Notes: generated from the sequence alone by a model not told the origin. Shown: positions 32,784 to 41,957, numbered from the stretch's first letter. The stretch is DNA of 64,000 nucleotides from Streptomyces sp. NBC_01498 (GCF_036327775.1 NZ_CP109598.1:6615501-6679500), one strand, 5' to 3'. A program made the numbers and translations.

Positions 32784-35156
32784 GTGAGTCAGATCGACAG
32801 CAATCCCGGCAGGACCAATCCATTTCGGGGCAGCACCAGCGTTCAGCTGGAAGGCTTCGACGACACCACCACCGTCGGCAGCCTCTCCCCGAGAGCGCGT
32901 ATCGACATTCCGGGCGGTCCCTGGCCGGATTTGCAGAACCTGGTCACCGACTATTTCGACGCGGCGGGGACACCCGGAATGCGGGGCCGGGTCGTCGCAC
33001 TGGTCGGCGGCTACGGGCTCGGAAAAAGTCATGTCGCCGAGAAACTGATCAACGAGATCCGGGGGCGGGGCGCCGTACGGCCGCCCATCTGGGTCATCGC
33101 GCGACCCGTGACCGACATGGGCTCGGTCTACCGCAACCGGATCATGCACCAGCGGGACGACTTCAACACCCGCGGTGAACTGGAGGACGCGGTGACGGAC
33201 TACCACTCCGACGTCGTCGCCGACCTGCTGGACCGGGAGAACCACGGGCTGCTCCAGGGCGACGCGGAGCACGACTACGTCCGGGGGCTCCGGGAACGGC
33301 AGATCGACCCGCACAAGATCGCCCATGCCTTCAACCTGGACCAGGAGTTGATCCAGCGCCGGCTGCGCGAGCACCTCAAGGGAGTGACCGACCACCGCGC
33401 CTTCGCCACCGCGCTCGCCCTGCTGCTCCACCGGCCCCTCAACAGCCGCTCCCGGCCCTTCAAGGGCGACGTGTGGGACTGGCTGTCGGGACAGCGGCCC
33501 GCGCAGTCCCTCCAGGACCGGGGGATCACCGGGGCGATCGACAGCATCCAGATGACGTTCGACGCCCTGGCCGTCTTCGGCTTCATCTACGGGCAGGTCG
33601 GCAAACCGTACGTACTGGTCCTGGACGACTTCGAGAAGGTGCTCGACTGGCCCAGCACCGAACGCACGCTCTTCCTCAACGCCTTCGAGATGCTCGTCAA
33701 CTGCTATGTGAACCAGGGCGGTCTGCTCGTCTTCTGCGTACAGCCGGAGGTCTGGGTCAAGCTCCCGCCGTCCCTTCACGAGCGTGTGTCACCGTTCTGG
33801 CTGAACAGCTGGGACGCGCGGCGGACCGGAGAGCTGATCAGCACCTACGTCCGTACCCCGGCGGAGGAAGCCGCGGACGGCGATGCGGGGGAGGAGACGG
33901 AGGCGTCGCCGGCGCCCTTCACCCGGCGGGCGGTGAGCGAGGTGGCCGTCATCTCCGACGGGGTGCCGCGCAGGGCCCTGCGCGTCTGCGAGAGCGCCTG
34001 GAATCTGGCGGCCGGAAGCCGCGGCCGGATCGCCGACATCGACGAGCGGATCGTGCACCGCGCGGTGCGCGACGAGTTCGAGAGGTACTCGACCGACGAG
34101 GTCTACAGCCTTCTCGACAAGGCGCTCACCGAGGAGCAGTGGGGGCGGGGCACCGGCCCGGAGGGGCTGAGCGAGCCGGTCGTCAGAAGCCAGGGGCACG
34201 CGCCGTACTGGGTACGGGTCTCGGACAACTCCTGGATCGCCATCGTCCCGGTCGCCTCCATCCTGGAGGACGAGGACGTCGAGGAGATCCGGCTGTTCAC
34301 CGACGTGCTCCGCGACGTGTTCCGGTCCACGCACTGCGAGGTCCTCATCGTGGTCAACGGACAGGTGTCACGCACCATGCGGGACCGGGTCACGGCGGTG
34401 ACCGACACCGTCCCGCTGGCGGTCGGCGAGCGGCGTTTCGCCCGTGACCTCGCGCTCGGCGTCGCCAAACTCGCCGACCGGCTCCGTACGAGCAGCCGCG
34501 ACGCGAAGCTCGAACGGGTGGACGACCGGCTCCAGACCATCACGGCGCAGCAGACGGACATCCTGCGCCGGCTCGACGATGTCGAGGTCGGCGTCGCCCG
34601 GCACCGGCACATCGGCGCCGCCGGACCTGACCGGGCGTCCGACCCTCCGCTGCCCGACACCGTCCGGCCCTACTTCACCGCCGCCTTCGCCGGACTCGAC
34701 GGGCTGCTCGACGGGGCCGGCGAACCGCCCGCCGACTTCGGCGTGGACGGCAGCGGCATGGCCGCCCCCGGCAGCCTGCCGCAGCGCATGGACGTCCAGG
34801 CACGGACGCTGGAACTGCTGGGCACCGCCGCGCACGCGCGCAACCTTCTCCGGGCGTTCCAGCGGTCCCTCGCCGACTGGTGGCGCACCGTGGAGGGAGC
34901 CGGGGGCGAGCCCGCCGGCCAGGAGGAGCTGAACAGTCTCTTCGTCATCTGCCGCAGCTTCGGCATCTCCGTCGAGGTCCTGCCGCCGCCGGGCGCGGCG
35001 GGATCGCCCGCCGACGGCTTCGGCAGTCCGTCCTGGCCGGGCGGTCGGGAGGATCAGGCCATGGGGCCCGACACCGATCTGGCGGCCCCGCTGATCGAGT
35101 TGGCGAACGACGTGGAGCGCGAGATGCGGGCCGCCGTCAGGAACCGGTCGCGGTGA
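32784..35156 (+). CDS. Large P-loop NTPase (STAND/KAP-like), 790 aa
   Basis: 790-residue ATPase of unknown role. Walker A is GGYGLGKS at residues 75-82; Walker B is VLVLDD at 277-282, followed by FEKVL. Residues about 330-450 look like the helical extension typical of STAND or ORC-like ATPases (SWDARRTGELIS, GVPRRALRVCES). Residues about 460-570 form a further alpha/beta region (VIVNG-like LIVVNGQVSRTMR); about 575-620 is a likely coiled coil (ERVDDRLQTITAQQTDILRRL). The GTG at 32784 has GGGAGGAG upstream. It ends 20 bp inside the convergent gene. I infer a partner role with the preceding NTPase and the FxsT-like gene. Confidence 0.7.
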   Translation: MSQIDSNPGRTNPFRGSTSVQLEGFDDTTTVGSLSPRARIDIPGGPWPDLQNLVTDYFDAAGTPGMRGRVVALVGGYGLGKSHVAEKLINEIRGRGAVRPPIWVIARPVTDMGSVYRNRIMHQRDDFNTRGELEDAVTDYHSDVVADLLDRENHGLLQGDAEHDYVRGLRERQIDPHKIAHAFNLDQELIQRRLREHLKGVTDHRAFATALALLLHRPLNSRSRPFKGDVWDWLSGQRPAQSLQDRGITGAIDSIQMTFDALAVFGFIYGQVGKPYVLVLDDFEKVLDWPSTERTLFLNAFEMLVNCYVNQGGLLVFCVQPEVWVKLPPSLHERVSPFWLNSWDARRTGELISTYVRTPAEEAADGDAGEETEASPAPFTRRAVSEVAVISDGVPRRALRVCESAWNLAAGSRGRIADIDERIVHRAVRDEFERYSTDEVYSLLDKALTEEQWGRGTGPEGLSEPVVRSQGHAPYWVRVSDNSWIAIVPVASILEDEDVEEIRLFTDVLRDVFRSTHCEVLIVVNGQVSRTMRDRVTAVTDTVPLAVGERRFARDLALGVAKLADRLRTSSRDAKLERVDDRLQTITAQQTDILRRLDDVEVGVARHRHIGAAGPDRASDPPLPDTVRPYFTAAFAGLDGLLDGAGEPPADFGVDGSGMAAPGSLPQRMDVQARTLELLGTAAHARNLLRAFQRSLADWWRTVEGAGGEPAGQEELNSLFVICRSFGISVEVLPPPGAAGSPADGFGSPSWPGGREDQAMGPDTDLAAPLIELANDVEREMRAAVRNRSR

Positions 35157-36141
35157 TCACGCCGATCAGCTCCCGCAGCCGTGTCTCGGCGTTGGCCACT
35201 TCGAACTGGTCGATGGTGACACCCAGCACGAAGTCCCCCTCCTTTCCGTCCAGCCAGTGGATGTACACGGCGCCCTCCTGGACGTCCAGCACCAGACGGG
35301 TGAGCCCGGACAGGCCGATCGACCGCAGCGGCTCGGCCAGACTCGCGACACTCGCGCGCAGCCGGAACGCGAGATCGTGGTACATCGCCCGTCTCGCCTG
35401 GGACAGCACACCGACCTGCTGAGGGCCGATCCCCCGGTCGCCGAGCGCGTCGCCCGCGCACACCGGTGCCCAGTCGCGGTAGTAGGCGGCGTACTGGAGG
35501 TCGTACCGGTTGACCAGGGACTGCCAGCCCTGGCGCAGCGCGGCGATCACCGCCGGGTCCGTCGTCCGGTCCGCGTTGAACGTGACCTTCTGAGGGCCGT
35601 CGAGCACCCGCAGCGGGGCGCCCTCCATGCCGCCCATGTGCTCGTTCGGCTGATGCAGGATCTCGCCGCGGATCCGGGAGACCGTGTCGTTCATCGTCCG
35701 GTCGAGCTCCGCCACCCCGGCGTCCGACAAGGTCACCGAGACGAGGTGCTGTCCGCGCTTGACCCGGCCGTAGTGCATCGCCCCGCCGGGCGCGACCGCC
35801 AGGACACGCATCAGATAGCCGGTGTCCAGATCGTCCATGGTCCTGCTGAACTCGGCCACGCAGCGCAGGAGTTGGCGACCGGGGCGGCCTTCGGTCTCGA
35901 CCTCCTCGTCCCAGGGCAGACCGCCGGCCGTCCGGAACGGCGGCGCGCCCGGGGGCCGGATCGCGAAGTCCACGACGTTGTTGCTGAAGTGCGCGACGGA
36001 CCGCAAGGACGTCGTCGCCTCCGCCGTGCTCCGGCAGAGGGCCGCGAACTGCTGGTAGTCGTCGGTCCAGTGGTCCGCCTTCAGCAGCTCGGACCGGGTC
36101 TCGGCGGATTCGTCCAGGCCGGCTCGCTCTGTCATGGTCAC
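35137..36141 (-). CDS. Hypothetical protein downstream of the FxsT-like gene
   Basis: 334-residue soluble protein without a recognised family. The N-terminus is acidic; mid-protein segments include HFSNNVVDFAIRPPGAPPF, YLMRVLAVAPGG and QRGQHLVSV-like strand patterns; the C-terminal third (RLVLDVQEGAVYIHWLDG, FVLGVTIDQFEVAN) looks like an alpha/beta domain. GGAG precedes the start, where GTG 36141 and ATG 36135 are both possible. It follows the FxsT-like gene by 34 bp on the same strand, so it is probably in its operon. Its 3' end overlaps the convergent NTPase gene by 20 bp. Confidence 0.6.
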   Translation of the reverse strand: MTMTERAGLDESAETRSELLKADHWTDDYQQFAALCRSTAEATTSLRSVAHFSNNVVDFAIRPPGAPPFRTAGGLPWDEEVETEGRPGRQLLRCVAEFSRTMDDLDTGYLMRVLAVAPGGAMHYGRVKRGQHLVSVTLSDAGVAELDRTMNDTVSRIRGEILHQPNEHMGGMEGAPLRVLDGPQKVTFNADRTTDPAVIAALRQGWQSLVNRYDLQYAAYYRDWAPVCAGDALGDRGIGPQQVGVLSQARRAMYHDLAFRLRASVASLAEPLRSIGLSGLTRLVLDVQEGAVYIHWLDGKEGDFVLGVTIDQFEVANAETRLRELIGVITATGS

Positions 36142-36175
36142 TCCGTCCCCTCCCCAGGGCGGCTGCCCGCCGATG

Positions 36176-39100
36176 TCATACGCCGGGCAGTTCCAGGTCG
36201 ATGTCCCCGCGCCGCCGGGCCATCCCCGGAGTGTGCGGCTTGCTCGCCAGCTCCGCCTCGGTGATGGCCAGGTTGTCCGCCGCGACAGCCCGGTACGGGT
36301 GCCGTGACATCTCCAGTTGGTCGTAACCGTCGCGGGCGAACTTCTCCAGGGCCGCCGCCTCGTCCAGTCGTCCGGACACGAACAGCGTGCCCGCGACCCC
36401 GACGGCCGCCGCCATGACCCAGGGGTGACCGGTGTTCACCCGCTGCCTCAGCCCCTCCAGCGCGGCGTCGCCGATCTCCAGCGCCTCCCCGTACCGGCCG
36501 GCGCCCCGCAGATGCACCGCGAGCCGCACCCGGCAGAGAAGGGCGAACGGATGCGCCTCTCCCAGGGTGTTCTCCAGCTGCGTGAGACAGCGCTCGGACT
36601 CCGCCACCGCCTCCTCGTCCTCGCCGAGGGCGGCGAGATCCGTCGCCAGACTGAACCGGCAGCGCAGCGTGGCCAGATGCTGCTCCCCGAGCCCCTGGAG
36701 CGCCAGTCTCCGCATCCGTTCGTCGCGCTCACGGGCCTGGTCGGGACGGCCGAGCCGGCGTTCGCTCACCGCGAGCCCGTTCTCGGTGTCGACCCGCATC
36801 GCGATCCCGGGCTCGGGCGTGCCGGACGGCGGGCGGCGCAGCCCGGCCCGCGACAGCAGGTCGTACGACTCCGCGTTCTGCCCGACGTTGCGGTGCATGG
36901 CGGCGAGGAACGGCACCAGGTCCCGCACGCGCGGACTGTCCGGGCCGCCGATCGCCTGCCGTTGGTCGTACAGATTCTGTACGAGCCGCAGGGCCTTGCG
37001 GTAGTTGCCGTTCAGCGCCAGCGACAGGGCCAGGGTGTGTTCCACCAGGGCCGTCGCCTCGTGCCGGGGACCCAGCAGCTCGTGCACGCCCTGCGCGGCG
37101 GTGTCGTCCTCGTTGAGCGCTTCGGAGAACTCGCCCACGGCCCGCAGGCCCGCCGAGTAGAGCCGGTTCGTCTGAAGGGCGCGCGGATGCTCGGGGCCGA
37201 GCAGGGCCCGGTACCCCTGGAGGGCCCTGCGCGCCAGGCGGCCCGCGTGGCCGTACTGGCCGAGGCGCCGGTGGGCCTGGGACTTCAGCGTGAGCAGCCG
37301 CAGATACTCCGGGGTGCGCCCGTCGTCCCAGGAGTGGACGGCGAACTCCGCTATCCGCAGCGCCTCTTCCAGCGACACCTTGTCGCCCGAGCGCACCAGG
37401 TCGTGGAGATGGCCCAGCAGCCAGCCGCGCACATGCGGACGGGTGTCCTCCCACAGGCTCAGGGCCTCGACCTGACGCGCCCTGCGGTCGCGGTACTTCC
37501 GGGCCGGCGCGCCCTCCCGGTGCCCGGCGGTGTCGGCGCCCGGCTCGTACCGGCTGACGACCTCGCGAAGCTCGGCCTCCCGGGCCGTGCGCCGGGTCCC
37601 CAGGCGCTGGACCACGAGCTCCTTGACGAGGCCGTGCATGCGCACCGGTTCGTCGGGGCGGGCGAAGTCGAAGTCGACCAGGCCGTAGCGGTGGAGCGCC
37701 CACAGGGCGACGTCCACCATCAGCGGTTCGTTGAGATAGGTGCCGGGGCCGGGAGCCGGAGTGGTCCCGGCGTCGCCGGATCCCGGGTCCGGGGCGGCCA
37801 GCGGCGCGTCGCCCGGGTACGGGGGGTCCCGGCGCGGCCGGACCAGGGCCTCCTGCATCTGCGAGGAGCGCAGCAGCGGCAGGTCCATCCCCGCGCCCGC
37901 CAGCAGGGCGCACACCTCCGCCAGCCAGACCAGGGTGTCGCCGCCGGCGGTGGCCCGCGCCCAGACACGGGCCGCCGCCGTCCGGTCCAGCGAGGCGAAC
38001 GCCATGTCCAGCAGGACCCTCGGCAGCGGCACGGCGGGCATGACGCCCAGCAGCCGCTTCTGGTGTGCGTCGAACTCGGCGAGGAAGCCGTCCACGGCCT
38101 GCTTGATCGCCTCCGTACGCATGAGGTTGTCCGCGTCCACACCGCGGCCCGTCCGCGCGTCCAGCCACGCTCCGGCCAGATACACGCTCAGCGGCAGCAG
38201 ACCGATCGTCTGGCCGATCCGGCGGGCGGACGCCAGGGGGAGGTTGGGCACCATGACCGAGAGCAGCAGTTCGCTCTCCGCGTCGGTGAACGGCTCGACC
38301 AGCACCGCGCCGGAGTCCGCCGCGCCGTCGGCGGACCGGACGGTCGCCAGGACGTGGCACCGCTCCGAGGGCGGCGGCAACAGGCCCCCGATCTTGTCCA
38401 GTTCGTCCTCGGACACGATGTCGTCGCAGATCAGCAGCCACCGCTCGGCCCGGCTCGCGGCGGCGTGCTGGAGCTCCCGGACGGTCGTCACGGCATCGCC
38501 GGTCCCGTCGTGGCCGAAGGCCCGCGCCAGACCGGTGAGGCTCCGGTCCAGCTCCTTGGCGCTGCCCGCGCGCAGCCACCACACCACGTCGTAACCGCCG
38601 CCGAAGCGGTGGCAGAACTCCCGGGCGATCTCGCTCTTCCCGGCTCCCGGACGGCCCGTCACCCGGCAGACGCCGCCGGTCCGGCCCGCCGTGCCGAGCG
38701 CGGTGCGCAGGCGGTCGAGGGTGTCCTCGCGCCCGACGAAGGAGGGGCTGCGCGCGCCGATGTTCTCCCTCCTGTCCCGGTTCGGAAAGGCGAGCCTGCG
38801 GGAACCGCGCACGGGCGCGCCGGCCGTCATGTTGAGACCGCGCAGCAGCGCCTCGGCCGCCCCCGGTTCGGACAGCCGGCGCAGGTCGATCTGCTGGTGA
38901 TGGGAGAGCCGCCGGGGCGGCGCCTCCTCCTCCACCAGCACCAGCCGCACGTTGGGATGCGAGAGCTCCGCGAGGAAGTCGACGCGCTCGGGCCGCAGGC
39001 CGGTCGGGGAGACCAGCAGGACCATCGTGTCCGGGGAGGGGCGCTGCCCGTTGTACGCGGTGAACTTGCGTCTGCCGACGGTGACTCCGGCCGCCGCGAG

Positions 39101-40015
39101 CTGTGCCTCGATCCACTCGGCCCAGGCGATGTGGTGCGGCGCGTGGACCACCAGGGCCTGCCCGGCGCCGCCGGCCGCGCCGGGGCCGAGCACGTCGGCG
39201 AGCTGGGTGAAGCTCGGAGCCAGCGACCGGTCGTCGGGGGTGGCTCCCTGACCGGTCGTCAGCGCGGCCTCGCGCTGGTACTCCGCGTTGAACGGGATCT
39301 CCACGTACCTGGTCCGGCCCGGCCGCCACAGCGGCTGGAAGCTGCGCCGCACCCGGTCACGGGCCAGCCGCAGCTGGTCCTCCATCCGGGGGTTCGCCTG
39401 GAGGCCCACCGCGACGACGTCGATCCGGCTCGCGTGGGCGGCCGGGACGCCCGCGGCGAGCGCCGCCGCGGCCTGGATCGACCAGGAGTTGAGCGAGAAA
39501 CAGGTGACCAGGGTGTGGGGGAGGTGGGCCCACCGGTCGAGTTCGTCCTCGGTACGGAAGACGGGGGCGTCGATCAGGACGCGGTCGTAGGCACCGAACG
39601 GGAACGCGTCGCGGCCCGGCAGGGCCTTGAGCGCGTCGGGTTCGTCCAGCGTGACCAGGCTCAGGACGGGGCTGTCGGCATCGGGCGAGATCCGCCACCG
39701 GTGCTCGGGGGGCAGGGACCCCGGTGTGCGGGGGATCGCCGGAACGGTCGCGGTCGCACCGGGCGCGCCGTCGTCCCGCCGCCCGCTCCCGTCCCGTCGT
39801 CCGCTGTCGGGCTCCGCGCCGGGCGGCAGCAGCCGGCGGAGCATGTCGGCCGCCCGGACCCCCGCCCGGCGGGCGTCCACCACGAGCACCCGGTGGCCCC
39901 CCGCGGCGAGCGTCACGGCGACGCTGAGCAGCGTCGACGTCTGCCCGATATTCTCCGCCGTGGAACAGAACATGGCCACCCGCGCTCCGCGGCTGGCGAC
40001 TTCGGCCTCGGACAT
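36176..40015 (-). CDS. FxsT-type multidomain protein: ParA-like, TIR-like, NB-ARC, TPR
   Basis: 1279-residue protein. Residues about 12-275 are a MinD/ParA-like domain, but the deviant Walker A is degraded (STAENIGQTST; the essential lysines are missing). Residues about 286-395 look TIR-like (LVVHAPHHIAWAEWIEAQL). An NB-ARC ATPase follows: SFVGRED at 425-431, P-loop GRPGAGKS at 454-461, and a LLICDD Walker B. The C-terminal 450 or so residues are tetratricopeptide repeats (GQYGHAGRLARRAL, GRYGEALEIGDAALEG). This is the architecture of the TPR protein of FxSxx-COOH peptide systems and of bacterial NLR-like sensors. ATG 40015 has GGAG 6 bp upstream. It follows a precursor-like gene by 43 bp. 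Confidence 0.8.
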   Translation of the reverse strand: MSEAEVASRGARVAMFCSTAENIGQTSTLLSVAVTLAAGGHRVLVVDARRAGVRAADMLRRLLPPGAEPDSGRRDGSGRRDDGAPGATATVPAIPRTPGSLPPEHRWRISPDADSPVLSLVTLDEPDALKALPGRDAFPFGAYDRVLIDAPVFRTEDELDRWAHLPHTLVTCFSLNSWSIQAAAALAAGVPAAHASRIDVVAVGLQANPRMEDQLRLARDRVRRSFQPLWRPGRTRYVEIPFNAEYQREAALTTGQGATPDDRSLAPSFTQLADVLGPGAAGGAGQALVVHAPHHIAWAEWIEAQLAAAGVTVGRRKFTAYNGQRPSPDTMVLLVSPTGLRPERVDFLAELSHPNVRLVLVEEEAPPRRLSHHQQIDLRRLSEPGAAEALLRGLNMTAGAPVRGSRRLAFPNRDRRENIGARSPSFVGREDTLDRLRTALGTAGRTGGVCRVTGRPGAGKSEIAREFCHRFGGGYDVVWWLRAGSAKELDRSLTGLARAFGHDGTGDAVTTVRELQHAAASRAERWLLICDDIVSEDELDKIGGLLPPPSERCHVLATVRSADGAADSGAVLVEPFTDAESELLLSVMVPNLPLASARRIGQTIGLLPLSVYLAGAWLDARTGRGVDADNLMRTEAIKQAVDGFLAEFDAHQKRLLGVMPAVPLPRVLLDMAFASLDRTAAARVWARATAGGDTLVWLAEVCALLAGAGMDLPLLRSSQMQEALVRPRRDPPYPGDAPLAAPDPGSGDAGTTPAPGPGTYLNEPLMVDVALWALHRYGLVDFDFARPDEPVRMHGLVKELVVQRLGTRRTAREAELREVVSRYEPGADTAGHREGAPARKYRDRRARQVEALSLWEDTRPHVRGWLLGHLHDLVRSGDKVSLEEALRIAEFAVHSWDDGRTPEYLRLLTLKSQAHRRLGQYGHAGRLARRALQGYRALLGPEHPRALQTNRLYSAGLRAVGEFSEALNEDDTAAQGVHELLGPRHEATALVEHTLALSLALNGNYRKALRLVQNLYDQRQAIGGPDSPRVRDLVPFLAAMHRNVGQNAESYDLLSRAGLRRPPSGTPEPGIAMRVDTENGLAVSERRLGRPDQARERDERMRRLALQGLGEQHLATLRCRFSLATDLAALGEDEEAVAESERCLTQLENTLGEAHPFALLCRVRLAVHLRGAGRYGEALEIGDAALEGLRQRVNTGHPWVMAAAVGVAGTLFVSGRLDEAAALEKFARDGYDQLEMSRHPYRAVAADNLAITEAELASKPHTPGMARRRGDIDLELPGV

Positions 40016-40058
40016 CGTCGCTCCACTTCTGGCCGCGGAATCCCTCGCGTGAGCGGGT

Positions 40059-40307
40059 TCAGTATATGAGTGGGGAAAAGGAACGTGGCGGAATCGGGGT
40101 GCCCCGTTCTGTTGTCGGGTCATCCGGCGTGTCTGTATTGAGCAGGAAATCGGGCCGATCGGCGGACAGACGCACACTGCGCAGTGCGTAGGCGAGTACG
40201 CCGTCGGGCAGATGAGCGATTTCCTCGAAAGACAGCTCCGACAGATCCAGCATCAGAGAGTGCACGTCGTCACGCGCGTCACCATGCGTATCACCGGGGT
40301 CGGTCAT
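40059..40307 (-). CDS. Precursor-like peptide of an FxSxx-COOH-type system
   Basis: 82-residue acidic peptide. The central LDLSELSFEEIAHLPDGVLAYAL segment (split as LDLSELSFEEIAHL and PDGVLAYALRSV) resembles the leader of FxsA precursors, which share a D-L-S/T-x-x-S/P-L pattern and an amphipathic helix. The tail is Thr/Pro-rich and ends RSFSPLIY. A strict FxSxx C-terminus is absent: the Phe is six residues from the end and the Ser five. The last codons are AT-rich and include ATA, rare in streptomycetes. GAGGGTGAT precedes the ATG. It is followed by the FxsT-like gene and is divergent from the HExxH peptide hydroxylase, the likely modifying enzyme. Confidence 0.62.
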   Translation of the reverse strand: MTDPGDTHGDARDDVHSLMLDLSELSFEEIAHLPDGVLAYALRSVRLSADRPDFLLNTDTPDDPTTERGTPIPPRSFSPLIY

Positions 40308-40535
40308 TGTGGATCACCCTCACCGTCCGACGGAATTCGGAAGGAATGCGTCACCGAGGCGAAGAAGTACCGGACGGGCATGGTAACGGACCGTCAGATC
40401 GGCTACCAGGGCGTGGCGGAGAACGATTGGGGGACGAGTACCACCCCCCGGCCAATTCGCGCCCTTGACTCCCGAACCGCGCGGCCAGAATCCTTGGCGT
40501 GCAGGGGCCGAATGATCGTCACGGGGAGACACAGA
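40308..40535. promoter_or_regulatory. Divergent promoter region between peptide and hydroxylase genes
   Basis: The 228-bp gap is clearly less GC-rich than its surroundings. On the + strand TTGACT (40465-40470) followed 16 bp later by AGAATC is a possible promoter for the hydroxylase. GGGGG and CCCCCC runs around 40429-40449 could pair into a small hairpin. No clear minus-strand promoter was recognised. Confidence 0.35.
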
Positions 40536-41957
40536 GTGCTGCACGACGGCGGTGTGACCCTTTCCCCGTACCGCGTGACGGGAGCGCTCTTCGACCGGAT
40601 CGCCGCAGGCGGCGGCGGGGCGGAGGCGGTCGGCGTCCTCGCCGGCTCCGAGCACAGCAGACGCCTCGTACTGCTGCGCGCCGTGGTGGCTCGGGCCGAG
40701 GAATGGGGCGGGGCGCCCGGGGCCGAGGCGCGCCGTGCCCGGTCGGTGCTGAGCGCCGCGCGGCGCACCGCGCCCGCCGTGGTGCGTGAGTTGCTCTGCC
40801 GTCCGTCGACCGGCCTCGGGCTTCTGCACTGCCTGCGCGCGTTCGACGCGGGGGGCGACGCGCCGTCCGGCCCGGCCGGGTATCCGCAGTCCGGCTCGCC
40901 GTATCCGTATCCCTGTCCGTCGCCGGAGCCGCTGACCGCGCTGTCCGCCGCCGCGGTCGTACGCACCGGACTGGCCCGGACCGTCGCCCTCCCCGTCCGC
41001 GACGAAGGGGTGCTGCTCCCCGCGACGGGGCTCGCCCGGTTCCCCGGTGCCCGGGACGGTGACACGGCCCTGGTGCACGGCGGACCGGAGCCCGCGGTGG
41101 AGGTGGCCGGACGGCGTACGCGCGTCCCCGCCCGGCCCTGGCTGGACGGCGCGGACTGGTTCGCGGTGCGCCGTCTCGCGGTCATGGGCGACCGGGAGTC
41201 CCTGCTGCTGGACGACCTCGATCCGTACGCCTTCCCGTCCGGGCAGCGCGCCCCGCGCCTGACCGAACGGCAGTACGGCCACTGGCGGACGACCGTCCGG
41301 GAGGGGCTGCGGCTGCTCGGCTCCGACCACCCGGAGACGGCGGCGGAGGCGGCCCGCGGACTGCGCACGCTCGTGCCGCTCCGGTCGCCCGGCGCCGCCG
41401 GGACCAGTTGCAGCTCGGCCGAGGCCTTCGGCTGTGTGGCGCTCTCGACGCCCGCGACCGCGCACGCCGCCGCGCTCGCGATCACCCACGAGACGCAGCA
41501 CGGCAAACTGAGCGCGCTGCTCCATCTCTTCGACTTCTTCGAGACGGACGACCCGACCGCGCGCTACTACGCGCCCTGGCGGGGCGACCCCCGGCCCGTC
41601 TCCGGGCTTCTCCAGGGCGTGTACGCGTTCCTCGGCGTCGCCCAGTTCTGGAACCGGTGCCGGAGCACGGCGCGGGGGTCCGCCGAACTGCACACGGCGC
41701 AGCTGGAGTTGGCGCGCTGGCGGGACGCGGTGCGCATCGGTGTCGACCAGTTGGCGGATCAGTTGACGGATCGTCATGTCTTCACGGCGACGGGGCGGCG
41801 CTTCGTGGCGGGGATGCGCGGGGCGCTCGGCGAACTGGCCGCGCAGCGGCTTCCGGTGGCGGTGGTGGCACAGGCCCGTGATCTCGCCGCGGACCACCGC
41901 CGCCGCTGGGTCGAGGCGAACGGGGCCGTGCCGGGCACCCCCGAGCGGGCCGGCTGA
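40536..41957 (+). CDS. HExxH-type (alpha-ketoglutarate-dependent) peptide hydroxylase
   Basis: 473-residue enzyme of the HExxH putative peptide-modification family (TIGR04267 type; members have been described as iron/2-oxoglutarate beta-hydroxylases of ribosomal peptides). The motif ITHETQHGK puts His318, Glu319 and His322 in the metal site. It is followed by the family hallmarks YYAPWRGDPRP and GLLQGVYAFLGVAQFW. The N-terminal about 250 residues are helical and Ala/Arg-rich, typical of the family. The GTG at 40536 follows GGGGAG by 7 bp; ATG 40512 is an alternative. It is divergent from the 82-aa precursor-like gene. In many FxSxx loci this domain is fused to a radical SAM enzyme; here it is free-standing. 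Confidence 0.8.
   Translation: MLHDGGVTLSPYRVTGALFDRIAAGGGGAEAVGVLAGSEHSRRLVLLRAVVARAEEWGGAPGAEARRARSVLSAARRTAPAVVRELLCRPSTGLGLLHCLRAFDAGGDAPSGPAGYPQSGSPYPYPCPSPEPLTALSAAAVVRTGLARTVALPVRDEGVLLPATGLARFPGARDGDTALVHGGPEPAVEVAGRRTRVPARPWLDGADWFAVRRLAVMGDRESLLLDDLDPYAFPSGQRAPRLTERQYGHWRTTVREGLRLLGSDHPETAAEAARGLRTLVPLRSPGAAGTSCSSAEAFGCVALSTPATAHAAALAITHETQHGKLSALLHLFDFFETDDPTARYYAPWRGDPRPVSGLLQGVYAFLGVAQFWNRCRSTARGSAELHTAQLELARWRDAVRIGVDQLADQLTDRHVFTATGRRFVAGMRGALGELAAQRLPVAVVAQARDLAADHRRRWVEANGAVPGTPERAG

Noticed and set aside
36317..40069. A 1250-codon open frame on the + strand opposite the FxsT-like gene
   Set aside because: The translation is low complexity (Arg/Gly/Val/Gln) with no motif, while the minus strand has P-loop, TIR-like and TPR patterns.
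40059..40307. Calling the 82-aa peptide a canonical FxSxx-COOH precursor
   Set aside because: The C-terminal FxSxx motif is not exact (ends FSPLIY), so only precursor-like is claimed.
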